A stretch of DNA of 20,957 nucleotides, taken from NCBI GenBank assembly GCA_001969505.1, contig LSSK01001127.1:1-20957 (forward strand). The letters run 5' to 3'. The notes beneath the pieces were generated by a model. That model was not told the origin of the DNA and did no database searches. It saw nothing but the letters and a program-made list of their open reading frames with translations. The position numbers were made by a program, and so were the translations under genes. This document shows positions 10,833 to 20,153 of the stretch, piece after piece (within the stretch, counting starts at the first letter, position 1; the number at the start of each line of letters is the position of its first letter). The stretch is from Zancudomyces culisetae (lineage: Eukaryota; Kickxellomycota; Harpellomycetes; Harpellales; Legeriomycetaceae).

Positions 10833-12554
10833 ATGAATAGAGCCATTATATTAAACGCAACTCTAGCATGTAACTTTTTCGAAAAGGGCAGTGTTGGTCT
10901 AATAGAAGAAATGGAAAGGAACACAAAAGGTGGTGCTAAGACAGGGGTATTAGAATTAGTTATAAAGACTATATTTAGGACAATAAAACGAACACAAGCG
11001 TACAAACTTTTGATCACTCTCTACAACTTTGTTCAAAGCTATTTTCTGTTTATACTTATACCGGTATTTCTGGGTAAACTGATATGGTATATATTTGAAT
11101 ATGGGAAACGGGAAGATAGTATCCCAAGTGCTTTAATAAAAAGTTGTAAACTGATCATATGTGGGTACATTCTATTAAAAATATCAATACACACAACAAG
11201 GACCACCATTATAAAATTTGCACAACCATATGGTCTCAAGCCAGAGTATATGGATGAAATGAAAAAAAGTGAGATACTGAAGCTTATAAAAGAAAATCCT
11301 GAAAGTCTGAACGAAAGAGTGTATAAGGGCGAAAAATGCGACAGATATAGTGTGTGTGGTAAATTCCTCGAAGAGTATTTAGTTTATCCAGCAGCGTTAT
11401 TAAACAATACTAGAGCGCATTTCGAAGACTCCAATTTGTTACATTCGAGCTTACTCGGCATAGAAGGAAAATATAAGCAATACGAGCGCTTATTTGCATA
11501 CTATACCTCAAATGTAGATCTTAAAGAGTATATCATGGAAAGCCAACAGATCTTAGCGAACAGAATTAAACTTTCTATGCACGTTAGAGGTAAAGCAGAC
11601 CATGTTGGAGGGGTATTTATGCATAACCCAAAGGCATTTATTCTAGATATTATGGGAATGGTTATGCAAGTGCGTATGTTTGGAAAGGAGTCGGTTATGA
11701 ACAAAGAACTTACACTTTCGGTACTAAAAATTGCCAACCCTCCGAGCAAAAACAAATTTGCGCATGCAATCGAACTGCTTGCGTATTACCATCGACTTAA
11801 TACAAGCAGTTGTATTCCAGCATATTTGGATCAAGAGCTGAATAGGAAGTTGTATACAAAGAACAGCACCACTCCGCGTGACATTGTTCAGTTTTTGAGT
11901 GAGAACCCAGAAGTATTTGATTTAAAGGATAGGAAACTTATATCATATACTGTTCGATCAATAATAACTGTAGGGATAGAGATACTTCAGCCCAGAATTC
12001 AGAGCATTATAACTGAAGTTGCGCTTAGATCCAGTGTTTATAAAGATCTGCTGATGGAACAGATGCGAATCAAAAAGCACTACGGGACAACTATTCTGTA
12101 TGAACATCTGGACAAAATGGAAATCTTGGATGCTGTTATAAAAGAGACCATCAGATGCACTGGATCTCAGCACTATATGAGTCGATGGACGACCAAAGAC
12201 GTTGTTTTGTCAAACGGGAAAACAATTCCAGCTAAAAACCTTGTATCATTTAACCTCTACGTTCACCATCTCAACAAATCGCTTTTTGGAAACAATCCCG
12301 AAACTTTTAATTACAAAAGACATCTTGCATCGAAAACCAAACTGAAAGATATGTCAATTGAAAATGTTATTTGGGGGATTGGACCTAGAATGTGTCTTGC
12401 TCGTAAGTTTTCAATAGCTGTAATGAAGTTGGTATTGGCTATAATTATTAGGAACTACTCTTTTTTTCCATTAACCAGACCCAAAAATAATATAGTAGTT
12501 GATCCATTTTGTGAAGAAAGAAAAAATGTTGGGATCTATTTTGTTCCACACTAG
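10833..12554 (+). CDS. Divergent membrane-anchored cytochrome P450 monooxygenase
   Basis: This is a single 573-residue exon, longer than the usual 500 or so. A hydrophobic span at about 62-88 would anchor it in the ER membrane. K-helix: LDAVIKETIR with E438 and R441 of ExxR. PERF-like region: FNYKRHL (492-498). Heme loop: WGIGPRMCLA at 514-523, with Cys521 as the axial thiolate ligand and Arg519 kept. Oddities: the usual Phe at the start of the heme loop is Trp, the Gly two residues after Cys is Ala, and the presumed I-helix (about 369-395, with TVGIEI) lacks the A/G-G-x-D/E-T oxygen-activation motif including its threonine. The N-terminal third matches nothing I recognise. An alternative start is Met27. 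P450 identity is secure; the substrate is unknown, and loss of the I-helix threonine suggests unusual chemistry or relaxed function. Confidence 0.85.
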   Translation: MNRAIILNATLACNFFEKGSVGLIEEMERNTKGGAKTGVLELVIKTIFRTIKRTQAYKLLITLYNFVQSYFLFILIPVFLGKLIWYIFEYGKREDSIPSALIKSCKLIICGYILLKISIHTTRTTIIKFAQPYGLKPEYMDEMKKSEILKLIKENPESLNERVYKGEKCDRYSVCGKFLEEYLVYPAALLNNTRAHFEDSNLLHSSLLGIEGKYKQYERLFAYYTSNVDLKEYIMESQQILANRIKLSMHVRGKADHVGGVFMHNPKAFILDIMGMVMQVRMFGKESVMNKELTLSVLKIANPPSKNKFAHAIELLAYYHRLNTSSCIPAYLDQELNRKLYTKNSTTPRDIVQFLSENPEVFDLKDRKLISYTVRSIITVGIEILQPRIQSIITEVALRSSVYKDLLMEQMRIKKHYGTTILYEHLDKMEILDAVIKETIRCTGSQHYMSRWTTKDVVLSNGKTIPAKNLVSFNLYVHHLNKSLFGNNPETFNYKRHLASKTKLKDMSIENVIWGIGPRMCLARKFSIAVMKLVLAIIIRNYSFFPLTRPKNNIVVDPFCEERKNVGIYFVPH

Positions 12555-12667
12555 ATTATATCTTTTATTTGTATTTTTTTTAGACCTCTCTACATTATAT
12601 TTATGTTAGTTGTACTTTAGAATGTGTTTCTATACCATAATTTAACCTTTACACAATTTAAAACTTT

Positions 12668-12673
12668 AATAAA
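12668..12673 (+). terminator. Candidate poly(A) signal after the P450 gene
   Basis: AATAAA lies 114 bases after the stop codon in AT-rich DNA. The composition makes chance occurrence likely, so this is weak. Confidence 0.3.
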
Positions 12674-13136
12674 TTCGCATTTTTTATACTGCTATATATT
12701 CCATTACATTAAACAAAAAGCTGGATTGTTTTAATTAAAGATTGAGACGTTGTTGTGTTTAAATAAAAAGAGAAGAATGCTCTTAATAATGTAGTATAAG
12801 TATACCACATGCAAATGGGAAACTAAATGGTATTGATACTTAGAACCATAATGTTTGATTTTGCCTCTAGAACGCAAAGACTCTTTTAGGACGAAAAAAA
12901 CACACATTGTATTTAATTATATAAAGTGTGCGCCATTTAATTAACGTAAAAGAAAGGAATACTGTTAATACTGTTCAAATCTTTACAAAAAGATAATTTT
13001 TTAAACACAAGTGCAGCCTTCAAAACTAAGAAAGCAAAGGCAACGTCAAAAGTAAGAAAAGTATTAATTGCACAAGAAGTATAGAGAAAATCATAGAATC
13101 ATATGATTAAGTTAATTTACTACCCAATTTCTGATT

Positions 13137-13155
13137 CTTCCTCCTCCTCCTCCTC
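13137..13155. repeat. TCC trinucleotide microsatellite
   Basis: About six TCC units. On the minus strand it reads as a short run of Glu codons before a stop, but I could not extend that frame convincingly. Confidence 0.7.
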
Positions 13156-14015
13156 GCTGGACAAAATTTTGTTGGAATTAGCAAGAGCTTTGGCTCAAAG
13201 CTAGCTGAAAATAATCGTACTATTATCTTTTCAATAAACAGAAAATACTGATTTAGTTAAATGCAGTATTTACTTATTCAATCAGAAAGTGGTGGGGGTT
13301 GGAGGTGGTGTTCGAGGAAAGCATGGATTGAGTGGGAAAATTGCGATATTTTTCGGAAAATGCAGGTTAAAAAAGATACTCATAAACATTGAATTTTATT
13401 ATTTGCAAATAAATTAATTTTTCAAATGAAAAAATAATAAGTTCAGATTGAGATTTGTTTATAAAATACTAAAGATAATCCTAGAGACTGAACACTATTA
13501 AAAATAAAAAAATTGATGGAATGGAAATATACTTGATTTACTAATATTTGATACGAACCAATTAACAAAAGTATTCATGACACAAATCAGGTTGAATATA
13601 ATATTTTGTAAAATTTACATAAATTTATTATTTATTGCTGATTCGATTTAATATATTATTTTGATTTGATTTATTGTATTGTACATTAGATAACACTTTA
13701 TAATATTTATAACTATCCAATAAATTATTTAATATGTAAATCAATATTAAAAAAGCCTATAATACATATTTTTTTTTCGATAAATGGATTTATTAAGTAT
13801 ACATCACATAAAACAAATCTATAATACAAATCCCGCATTTGTTTTTTCATTTCAAGTGCCCTAGTAAAAGAACTGTAAAATTTCAGCAAAAAAAAAACCC
13901 CCCAAAAACGAAATGGTTGATAAAAGCGGATTGATAGCAAGAATACATATTCTCATGAGTGAAAGCAAAAAAATATAGTAAGACGTATAAGACATGTAAA
14001 TAGACAGGTGATCTA

Positions 14016-14120
14016 GGTTGGGTTGGGTTCGGTTGGGTCGGGTCGGGTTAGAACGAATCGGATTGGATTGGATTGGATTGGATTGAATTGAATTGAATCA
14101 AGTTGGCTTGTGTTAGGTTG
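14016..14120 (+). repeat. In-phase pentanucleotide array (GGTTG to GATTG), 21 units
   Basis: Every five bases from 14016 give a related unit: GGTTG, GGTTG, GGTTC, GGTTG, GGTCG, GGTCG, GGTTA, two decayed units, five perfect GATTG units (14061-14085), two AATTG units, then further decayed units ending in GGTTG. The phase is never broken by an indel. The left third has enough GGG runs for a possible G-quadruplex. Confidence 0.85.
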
Positions 14121-14445
14121 GGGGAAGAGGCTAATAGATTTAATTCTCCAGTTCCCTTTCAAAACATTTAGTTTGCAATTCATAATATGGTAATGTGATT
14201 TTCAATTTGCACATATATCAAGCAAAAAGTAATAGGCTATAGGACGGATAAAATTTGTGGAAAAGAGAAGATTGGGGGGATGAACTAAAGAGGAAAACGT
14301 TGTTTTTCAGTATACATCAAAAAAAAAACGAAAGGATGCTGGATTGGGAAGGATCAAAAAAATAAAATAAAAAGTAGCTCAGGCTATTTTACTGGTTGTA
14401 TTTTTCGGAAACTGCTAATTAGTAGGAAAGCAAAGTTTTAGTTGC

Positions 14446-14467
14446 GGTTTTGGTTTTGGTTTTGGTT
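14446..14467 (+). repeat. GGTTTT hexamer repeat, 3.7 units
   Basis: Three exact GGTTTT units followed by GGTT. It is too short to be more than a microsatellite. Confidence 0.7.
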
Positions 14468-15507
14468 ATTGGAGGATAGTATTTGCAAGGGTTCTTTTAT
14501 TTCAAATACAATTTTTCTTTTTGCAATACTAGATTCTGAATCAATCAGCTTGTGGATAAACTAATACGAATTTGTAAAAATAGTATACTTTACAAAAATT
14601 TACAAACTTTAGGGCTTTTTTTTTGCTTTAACAAGAAAAAAATGCACTTAAAAGAGTAAAGAACATGGCGTTGTAGTCATAGTAATTCTAAAACTAGTTA
14701 TTTGGAAGCGAATAAAAATGGATGAAAAAAAAAGGTGTAAAAGTATTGTAAATTGTTTGACAGAAAACGTGTGCTTTTACGTCAAGACGCTTTTTCTTAT
14801 CTTGCCTGATTTTAAAGAAGCATTACAAGTAACGGCAGTGATGATGTATATTTCACAATAATATAGATAGAAAGTAACACAGAGTTTAGAGATACAAAGC
14901 ATACACAAGGATATAATAAGCAAAGCCAATAGGGTGATTTGTGGATGGTTCGGTCTGATTTAAATAAAATATTGGGAAAAATGGAGAAGATGCGGATACC
15001 TCCCGAACTTTTAAATGAAATGTGGTAATAACATATTTTTGTTGAAAGAGTAGGGTATGGTTGGGGGGAGGAGGTAAAGGGGATTTGTTACCCAAGTACG
15101 TATATTTTTTGTTTTTTGTTTTTTATTTTTTTGGGTAAATGAAACATAAAAGATATGGACAAAAATATAAAGTAAAAAGTAAATAAATAAAAATATCACG
15201 AGAATTGTGGTTTGTGTTGTTTTAAAATATTGGGATGGTTTTTATCTATATACATTTTAATTGGCAAAAAGTGAGAAAAAAAACACATATAAAAAGATAC
15301 TGGGTAGACGAATTATAAAAAAGAGTAAAGAAAAACTCAAAAAGTTATTGAACCTTTAATTGAATACTAAAAACTCTGTTGTACCTACTAAACTAGCAAT
15401 AGAATATACCTTATTTTCCTTTCTGCGTAACACTAGCCCTAACAAAAAAAAAACGGACCAGTGTATTAAATAATAGAACGCCATCACTCATTAGTAACGA
15501 AATTATA

Positions 15508-15517
15508 GTATATAAAC
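15508..15517 (+). promoter_or_regulatory. TATA box of the tyrosinase gene
   Basis: GTATATAAAC lies 124 bases before the ATG. The identical 10-mer precedes the small secreted protein gene at 19217. A second TATA-like word (TTTATATA, near 15553) is nearer the start. Confidence 0.5.
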
Positions 15518-15631
15518 TCTAGAAGCGATCAATAGATTAATTAGCATAGAGCTTTATATATTTAAGTATCCAGTTAATATCAACAATAGAAAATTTGGAA
15601 ATAAAGCAATATAATAGTGCAATAATTTAAA

Positions 15632-17101
15632 ATGAAGTTTACAGCAACATTGGGAGCGGTAGCGGCAACATTGGCATTGGGAGTAAATGCACAAGGATGT
15701 AGCCAAACAATAGTTCGAAAGGAGATCAGAAACGTAAGCCCAGACGAGTGGTCATACTATTCATATGCACTCTACAGAATGAACAAGAATGGTTGGTTTG
15801 CGTGGTATAGTTCAATCCACGACAGAAATGCAGGAGACATTCATGGAGTAGCAGTGTTTTTGCCATGGCATCGAGAATTTGCCAACCAGTTTGAGCTTAC
15901 AGCCAGACAATTCTATCCATATTTTGCATTGCCATACTGGGATGCAGCACGTGATTTCTCATTCCCAATAGCCAGTCCAGTGTTGACATACAAGTACTTG
16001 GGAGGAGACGGAAACAGAGCAAACAACGGGTGTGTGACTAACGGACCTCAAGTAGGATGGACGATGGGTTATCCAAACAACGCATGTCTGCATAGACGCT
16101 TCAGCAACGGAGACGGAACAATTCCCTCATGGCAAAGTCCTGAAGATGTCACCAGATTGATCCAAACCAGTTCAAGCTTTGGAGCCTTTGCTCCAGGCCT
16201 TGAAGGTGGTATTCACGCTGCTGTACATAACGGAATTGGTGGTGATATGGCTACCATGTGGTCTCCAAATGATGTTGCCTTCTTTTTGCACCACGCCAAT
16301 ATCGATCGTATTTGGTGGAAATGGCAAAACTCAAGATCTGGAAACATGTACAGCTACTCTGGCAGAAACAGCAACGGTAGTTCTGCTCAGTTGTCTGATA
16401 ATATTCCTGTATTCGGCGGTTCTGTACAAAGCAAAATGGTTGTTGGTCAAAACTCCTACTGCTATTCATATGATGACAACGGTTCTCTCTCTAAACGTGA
16501 TGACATGGTTCCTAGCACCAACACCCCTGTCATTAGCAATCCTCAAATGAATTTGGCTACTGCTTTGTCTTACTCTTTGTTGCAGAAATACTTCCCATTG
16601 CTTGCCGACAGCTCTCCTGCAAACACAAACTCTGTTGATCTGCCAAATGGTGTTTCTCAAAAGGCCACTCAATTCGCTAACGCTGCTGCTAAAATAATCG
16701 AAGATATTGTCAACAACTCCCACCATGCCTCTTCTCATTCATCTGCTTCTGCTTCTGCTCCTTCTGCTTATGCTGTTTCTCTCGCTGCTTCCTCCTCTAA
16801 TGCCAACAACTCTACTGCTGTTAAGGTTCCTGTAGTCTCTGACACTATTGCTTCTTCAACTGTTGCTACTGCTAACTCTGTAAACTTGGAAGCTCCTCCT
16901 GTCGCTGCTGCTGCAAACTCTTCATCTTCCGATTTGAGTCAGCTTACCAGCAACTACAAGATGCCTTATCCTGCTCGCATCCCTGAACACTGGCTAACCA
17001 TGCACGGTATTGATCTTGCTGTTTATGAAGCTGAATACCAAAAATCTATCCAGTTTGTTGATGATTTGAACAATGCTGGCTATGTTTCCCCATATATTTA
17101 A
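15632..17101 (+). CDS. Secreted tyrosinase (type-3 copper oxidase) with cleavable C-terminal extension
   Basis: It should oxidise phenols to o-quinones, as in melanin formation or protein cross-linking, outside the cell. One 489-residue exon. The signal peptide is residues 1-20, likely cut after VNA. The core opens with VRKEIR. The CuA site is His63, His71 and His80 (FLPWHRE). The CuB site is His195 and His199 (IHAAVH) plus the His pair at 220-221 in FFLHHANIDRIW. The core ends with a Y-x-Y motif near 277-280, followed by SKR|DD (287-291), a Kex2-type dibasic site where pro-tyrosinases are usually matured. A Ser/Ala-rich linker (about 363-432) leads to a tail with PARIPEHWLTMHG. The proline usual in the NDPxFFLHH block is a valine (NDVAFFLHH). 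No Cys lies two residues before His63, so no thioether bridge is expected there. Ala codons change from GCA to GCT along the gene. Confidence 0.93.
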   Translation: MKFTATLGAVAATLALGVNAQGCSQTIVRKEIRNVSPDEWSYYSYALYRMNKNGWFAWYSSIHDRNAGDIHGVAVFLPWHREFANQFELTARQFYPYFALPYWDAARDFSFPIASPVLTYKYLGGDGNRANNGCVTNGPQVGWTMGYPNNACLHRRFSNGDGTIPSWQSPEDVTRLIQTSSSFGAFAPGLEGGIHAAVHNGIGGDMATMWSPNDVAFFLHHANIDRIWWKWQNSRSGNMYSYSGRNSNGSSAQLSDNIPVFGGSVQSKMVVGQNSYCYSYDDNGSLSKRDDMVPSTNTPVISNPQMNLATALSYSLLQKYFPLLADSSPANTNSVDLPNGVSQKATQFANAAAKIIEDIVNNSHHASSHSSASASAPSAYAVSLAASSSNANNSTAVKVPVVSDTIASSTVATANSVNLEAPPVAAAANSSSSDLSQLTSNYKMPYPARIPEHWLTMHGIDLAVYEAEYQKSIQFVDDLNNAGYVSPYI

Positions 17102-17644
17102 GCTCTTCGTTATTCCGGTTTATCCGTTATTCTTTATCTCTATTATCATTCATCCTGATGATTATCGTATCTTTACTATTAATTTGGTATCATTAAACTA
17201 TTTTTTAACAAAATATAGTACAAGTTGATTTTTTTTTTTAGTAATATGGAATACTTCTTTATTATTTAAAAAAGACCCCTCAAGGATTTGGAGAAGTTCA
17301 AACTGGATAATACTTATTAGTACTACAAAACTCGATTTTTCTTATGAACTTTTAAAGCTGTAGCCTTGTCTATGAATTTGTCTGTAATAAGAAACTCTGA
17401 TCCAATTGTGGTGAGTACTATTCTCTATTTTAGAGTAACAATTAATTAAATCCCTGATATGCACAGTTTTGTTTAACCATTAAAGATTTTGTATTAAAAA
17501 TAACTAATACTAGTTTTTAGGCTACCAAGCAGTCAAATAATAAGTGGATTGTCCTAATGTGTAGTCAACATTTATAATCCCAATGACTTGTCATTTTGCT
17601 AAAATATGACAAGATAATGTCTGATATTATAAAAGAAAAGAAAA

Positions 17645-17662
17645 TGGGAGGGGGGGAGGGGG
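17645..17662 (+). repeat. G-rich tract, G-quadruplex candidate
   Basis: GGG, seven G and five G separated by single A residues. It is an isolated purine block in AT-rich DNA. Confidence 0.55.
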
Positions 17663-18090
17663 TGAGCAGTAGAAAACAGAGGGAATGACTACTTTTTTAA
17701 AAGTATAATAACGTATAGTTGAAAGTCTAGAGATACAATATTGAGATTACAAGTCGGGCTTTGTGGGTTTAGGTTGTTGAGAATCGTTTAAAAAATAGTA
17801 TGACATGCGATAAACCACAGTTTTGTCGAGGAGTAAAACTTTGGCATATATGAGCGCAATACAATTGTTTATATGTATATTATAGGTAGTTTGCAAAGCT
17901 TATTTGTTGGTTTTGATTAATTAAACAGAATATGATATACCAGATTCATAAAGTAATGATCGGGCTTGAGACTTTTAGAGCTTTATTGCATACCAGGATT
18001 ATACACAGTATATTAGAGTTAACATAATTACATTAGTTCAAATATGTGTTTTTTTTATTTGAGTTTTAATAATGTACTCTTGATTAGCTG

Positions 18091-18175
18091 GAGTGTTGAA
18101 GTATTGGAATATTGGAATATTAGTTTATTAGAATATTAGAATGTTTTAATTGTTGGAATGTTTTAATTATTGGAA
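18091..18175. repeat. Degenerate minisatellite of TTGGAATAT/TTAGAATAT units
   Basis: Units of about eight to nine bases containing GGAAT or AGAAT recur through the interval, and a longer unit around TTGGAATGTTTTAAT repeats near its end. Confidence 0.65.
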
Positions 18176-18844
18176 ATTCTAAACTAATATGGAAAATATT
18201 GATATTCAGTAAATATACCACATTATATAATTTATTGGTAAGGGTTTTATATTATATAATTGTTATCAGCTTTTGCTTGATACAAAAATCCCATTAGATC
18301 AAATCATAAATTATATGATAATCTCATACAGATAATGTGAAAATATAATGTATCAACCAAGCTAATATGCTATTTATAAAATATGGCCATGAACACTAGT
18401 AGTGATATCTAGTATTTTTGCTCATGTTTTAATGGGGAGGAGGAGGTGGTGGTGGTGGAAGTATTTAAGTCTACATTTATGTAAGCGTAGGTTTTGTAAG
18501 TTACCAAGTTGACATATGTACAGAATTTATTGGATATGTTCAATGCTAAAAATATTAGAAAAAGTATTGAATTAAAAGAAAATCTACTAATTGAGATTGT
18601 TTTAGAACCAATCTCTTATACACTGTCAATATCACCCTCCACTGACACCATTCACACCCCTATCACTATACTCTCGTCTCATATATAGATTATAGATTGT
18701 AAAGTATAAAGCTAGGGTTTAGTTGTGTATATACATCAGAGTAATTATGTATACTGCTACAGTGGATGAATGGTTGAATGTGTGAATACTAGGTTACTTT
18801 TTGCTATTTGTGGGTAATGGTGTTAATTTATCAGTAAATCAAAT

Positions 18845-18864
18845 ATCAATCAATCAATCAATCA
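18845..18864. repeat. ATCA tetranucleotide microsatellite
   Basis: Five consecutive ATCA units. No function is apparent. Confidence 0.7.
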
Positions 18865-19112
18865 TTAATATTATTAAAGAGTCAATATTTTTGAATTTAT
18901 TGATCGGTAAAAAAAGGAAAAATAAAAAGAGAAAGAAAAAAGATGAAAAAAAAAAGCTGAGAATTAGAAAACTTGAGCTCAATTCCCGGGTATTTACCAA
19001 TACTAGTTAACCAGTTGATAAAGTATTATGTATAAGATTTTTCTTCTTTACTAAAGATATACTCAGATTGTAAAAATAGATCAATGTATACGATTCATCA
19101 GTTGATGTGATT

Positions 19113-19148
19113 AACCCCAACCTCGACCCCCCCCAACCCCAACCCTCT
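19113..19148 (-). repeat. CCCCAA-type tract, G-quadruplex candidate on the minus strand
   Basis: On the minus strand it reads GGGTTGGGGTT followed by eight G, then a further GGTTGGGG, and so has four G-runs with short loops. It lies about 70-105 bases upstream of the TATA box at 19217. Confidence 0.6.
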
Positions 19149-19216
19149 CAAAAAAAAAAAAGATAAAGCTAATTGATGTTTTTACACGTGTTTATGTGAA
19201 TCAAATGGAAAAACAT

Positions 19217-19226
19217 GTATATAAAC
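19217..19226 (+). promoter_or_regulatory. TATA box of the small secreted protein gene
   Basis: GTATATAAAC, identical to the word before the tyrosinase gene, lies 156 bases before the ATG. The leader also holds TAAAGCAATA (19356-19365), which is also present in the tyrosinase leader (15602-15611). Confidence 0.55.
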
Positions 19227-19372
19227 CATGATCTGTTTGCTCATAGCCTCAGCAGAATCAGCAACATAATACTACTACAATAACATTATTAGCACAGAAT
19301 CAGCATCATTAATCTACAAGATATCAATAATTAACAAAAATAAATAAATAAAAAGTAAAGCAATAGTAAAAA

Positions 19373-20008
19373 ATGGTAAAGATCACATTAGCAGGAGTAT
19401 CAGTTGCATGCGCAATGCTTTCAGCAAGTGCCACACCAGTTGCTCAACCATTCGGCAATGCATACCAGAACCAAGAGTTGGCGGCAGCAATAATAGCAGC
19501 AAATATGGCAGGACTTCGATACGGAGCTCAACGCTCAATGCTTCGAAACGCTAGAGCGGTTGAACTTGCTGATCGTGGAATTTTCGATCTGAGTCCTGAT
19601 CAAGAATCTCGCTTAAACGATGTACTCGCGGGAATTGCTAACGGGGTTGCACAAAGTAACGTGGTAGGAAACTTTGTATCTAATGTTATTAGTTTCCTTC
19701 CATTCAGTGGAGCTTTAGGAAACTTGATTAATGGAGCAGTTAGTGGATTGGCTAATGGAATTACAACAGCTAACGCAAACCAGAAGGCTGCAGCTGCTCA
19801 AAATGCCAATGCCAATGCCAATGTAGTTGCTCAAGCTGCCAATGTAGCTGCTAGTGTACCCGCTCAAGCAGTTAATGTAGCTGCTCAAAGTGCCAATACA
19901 CACTCCCAATCTCAAGGTATTCAAGGTACACAACTTGTTCAGGCTGCTCAACCTGCTCAGGGTGCCAGCTCCAATGCAAAATTTAATTTAGGTGCTAGTT
20001 TCAGCTGA
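19373..20008 (+). CDS. Small secreted Ala/Asn/Gln-rich protein, function unknown
   Basis: A 211-residue single exon that I do not recognise. Residues 1-20 form a typical signal peptide ending SASA. About 30-50 is Ala-rich and helical in character; 60-90 is polar (LSPDQESRL). About 94-135 alternates Gly, Asn, Ser and aliphatic residues (FLPFSGALGNLINGAVSG) and could be an amphipathic or membrane-active segment. From about 135 the protein is low complexity in Ala, Asn, Gln and Val, with loose AQAxNVAA repeats. The mature part has no cysteine, which argues against hydrophobins and most cysteine-rich effectors. A TATA box, an A-rich leader and an AATAAA after the stop support a real gene. A wall-associated, surface or effector-like role is possible but unproven. 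Confidence 0.75.
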   Translation: MVKITLAGVSVACAMLSASATPVAQPFGNAYQNQELAAAIIAANMAGLRYGAQRSMLRNARAVELADRGIFDLSPDQESRLNDVLAGIANGVAQSNVVGNFVSNVISFLPFSGALGNLINGAVSGLANGITTANANQKAAAAQNANANANVVAQAANVAASVPAQAVNVAAQSANTHSQSQGIQGTQLVQAAQPAQGASSNAKFNLGASFS

Positions 20009-20085
20009 TAAATGTTGTTTAGAATTTTATATTGTATGTATGTATTTATTTATTTAATTGATTTATTGCAAATGTGATTTAATGT

Positions 20086-20096
20086 AATAAAATAAA
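20086..20096 (+). terminator. Overlapping AATAAA poly(A) signals
   Basis: Two overlapping AATAAA words lie about 80 bases after the stop of the small secreted protein gene, in the 145-base gap to the convergent kinase gene. Confidence 0.4.
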
Positions 20097-20153
20097 TGAT
20101 ATAATTAAAAGTAATTAGAAGAAAAAAAAGAAGAAAAAAATCTAAAAAAGAAA

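Larger units (their letters stand above)
12555..15631. other. Long AT-rich intergenic region before the tyrosinase gene
   Basis: This 3.1-kb stretch has dense stops on both strands and only repeats that I can name: a TCC run at 13137-13155, G-rich tracts near 13291-13310 and 15058-15081, a pentamer array at 14016-14120 and GGTTTT repeats at 14446-14467. I found no recognisable protein or RNA gene. Confidence 0.55.
17102..19372. other. AT-rich intergenic region between tyrosinase and small secreted protein genes
   Basis: This 2.3-kb stretch contains G-rich tracts at about 17645-17662 and 18433-18459, an ATTGGAAT/TAGAATATT minisatellite at 18091-18175, AATC repeats at 18845-18864, a C-rich tract at 19113-19148 and the promoter of the next gene. 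The open frame at 18801-19010 is lysine-rich because of A-runs and looks spurious. Confidence 0.55.

Noticed and set aside
13100-13190. Minus-strand peptide ending in a Glu run before a stop
   Set aside because: The Glu run is the TCC microsatellite and no upstream exon could be joined in frame.
16179-16738. Additional frames inside the tyrosinase gene on both strands
   Set aside because: They are shadows of a clearly coding frame with intact copper ligands.
14016-19148. Telomere-like GGTTG, GGTTTT and CCCCAA repeats as internal telomere sequence
   Set aside because: They are too short and irregular, and differ from one another in unit; microsatellite origin is simpler.
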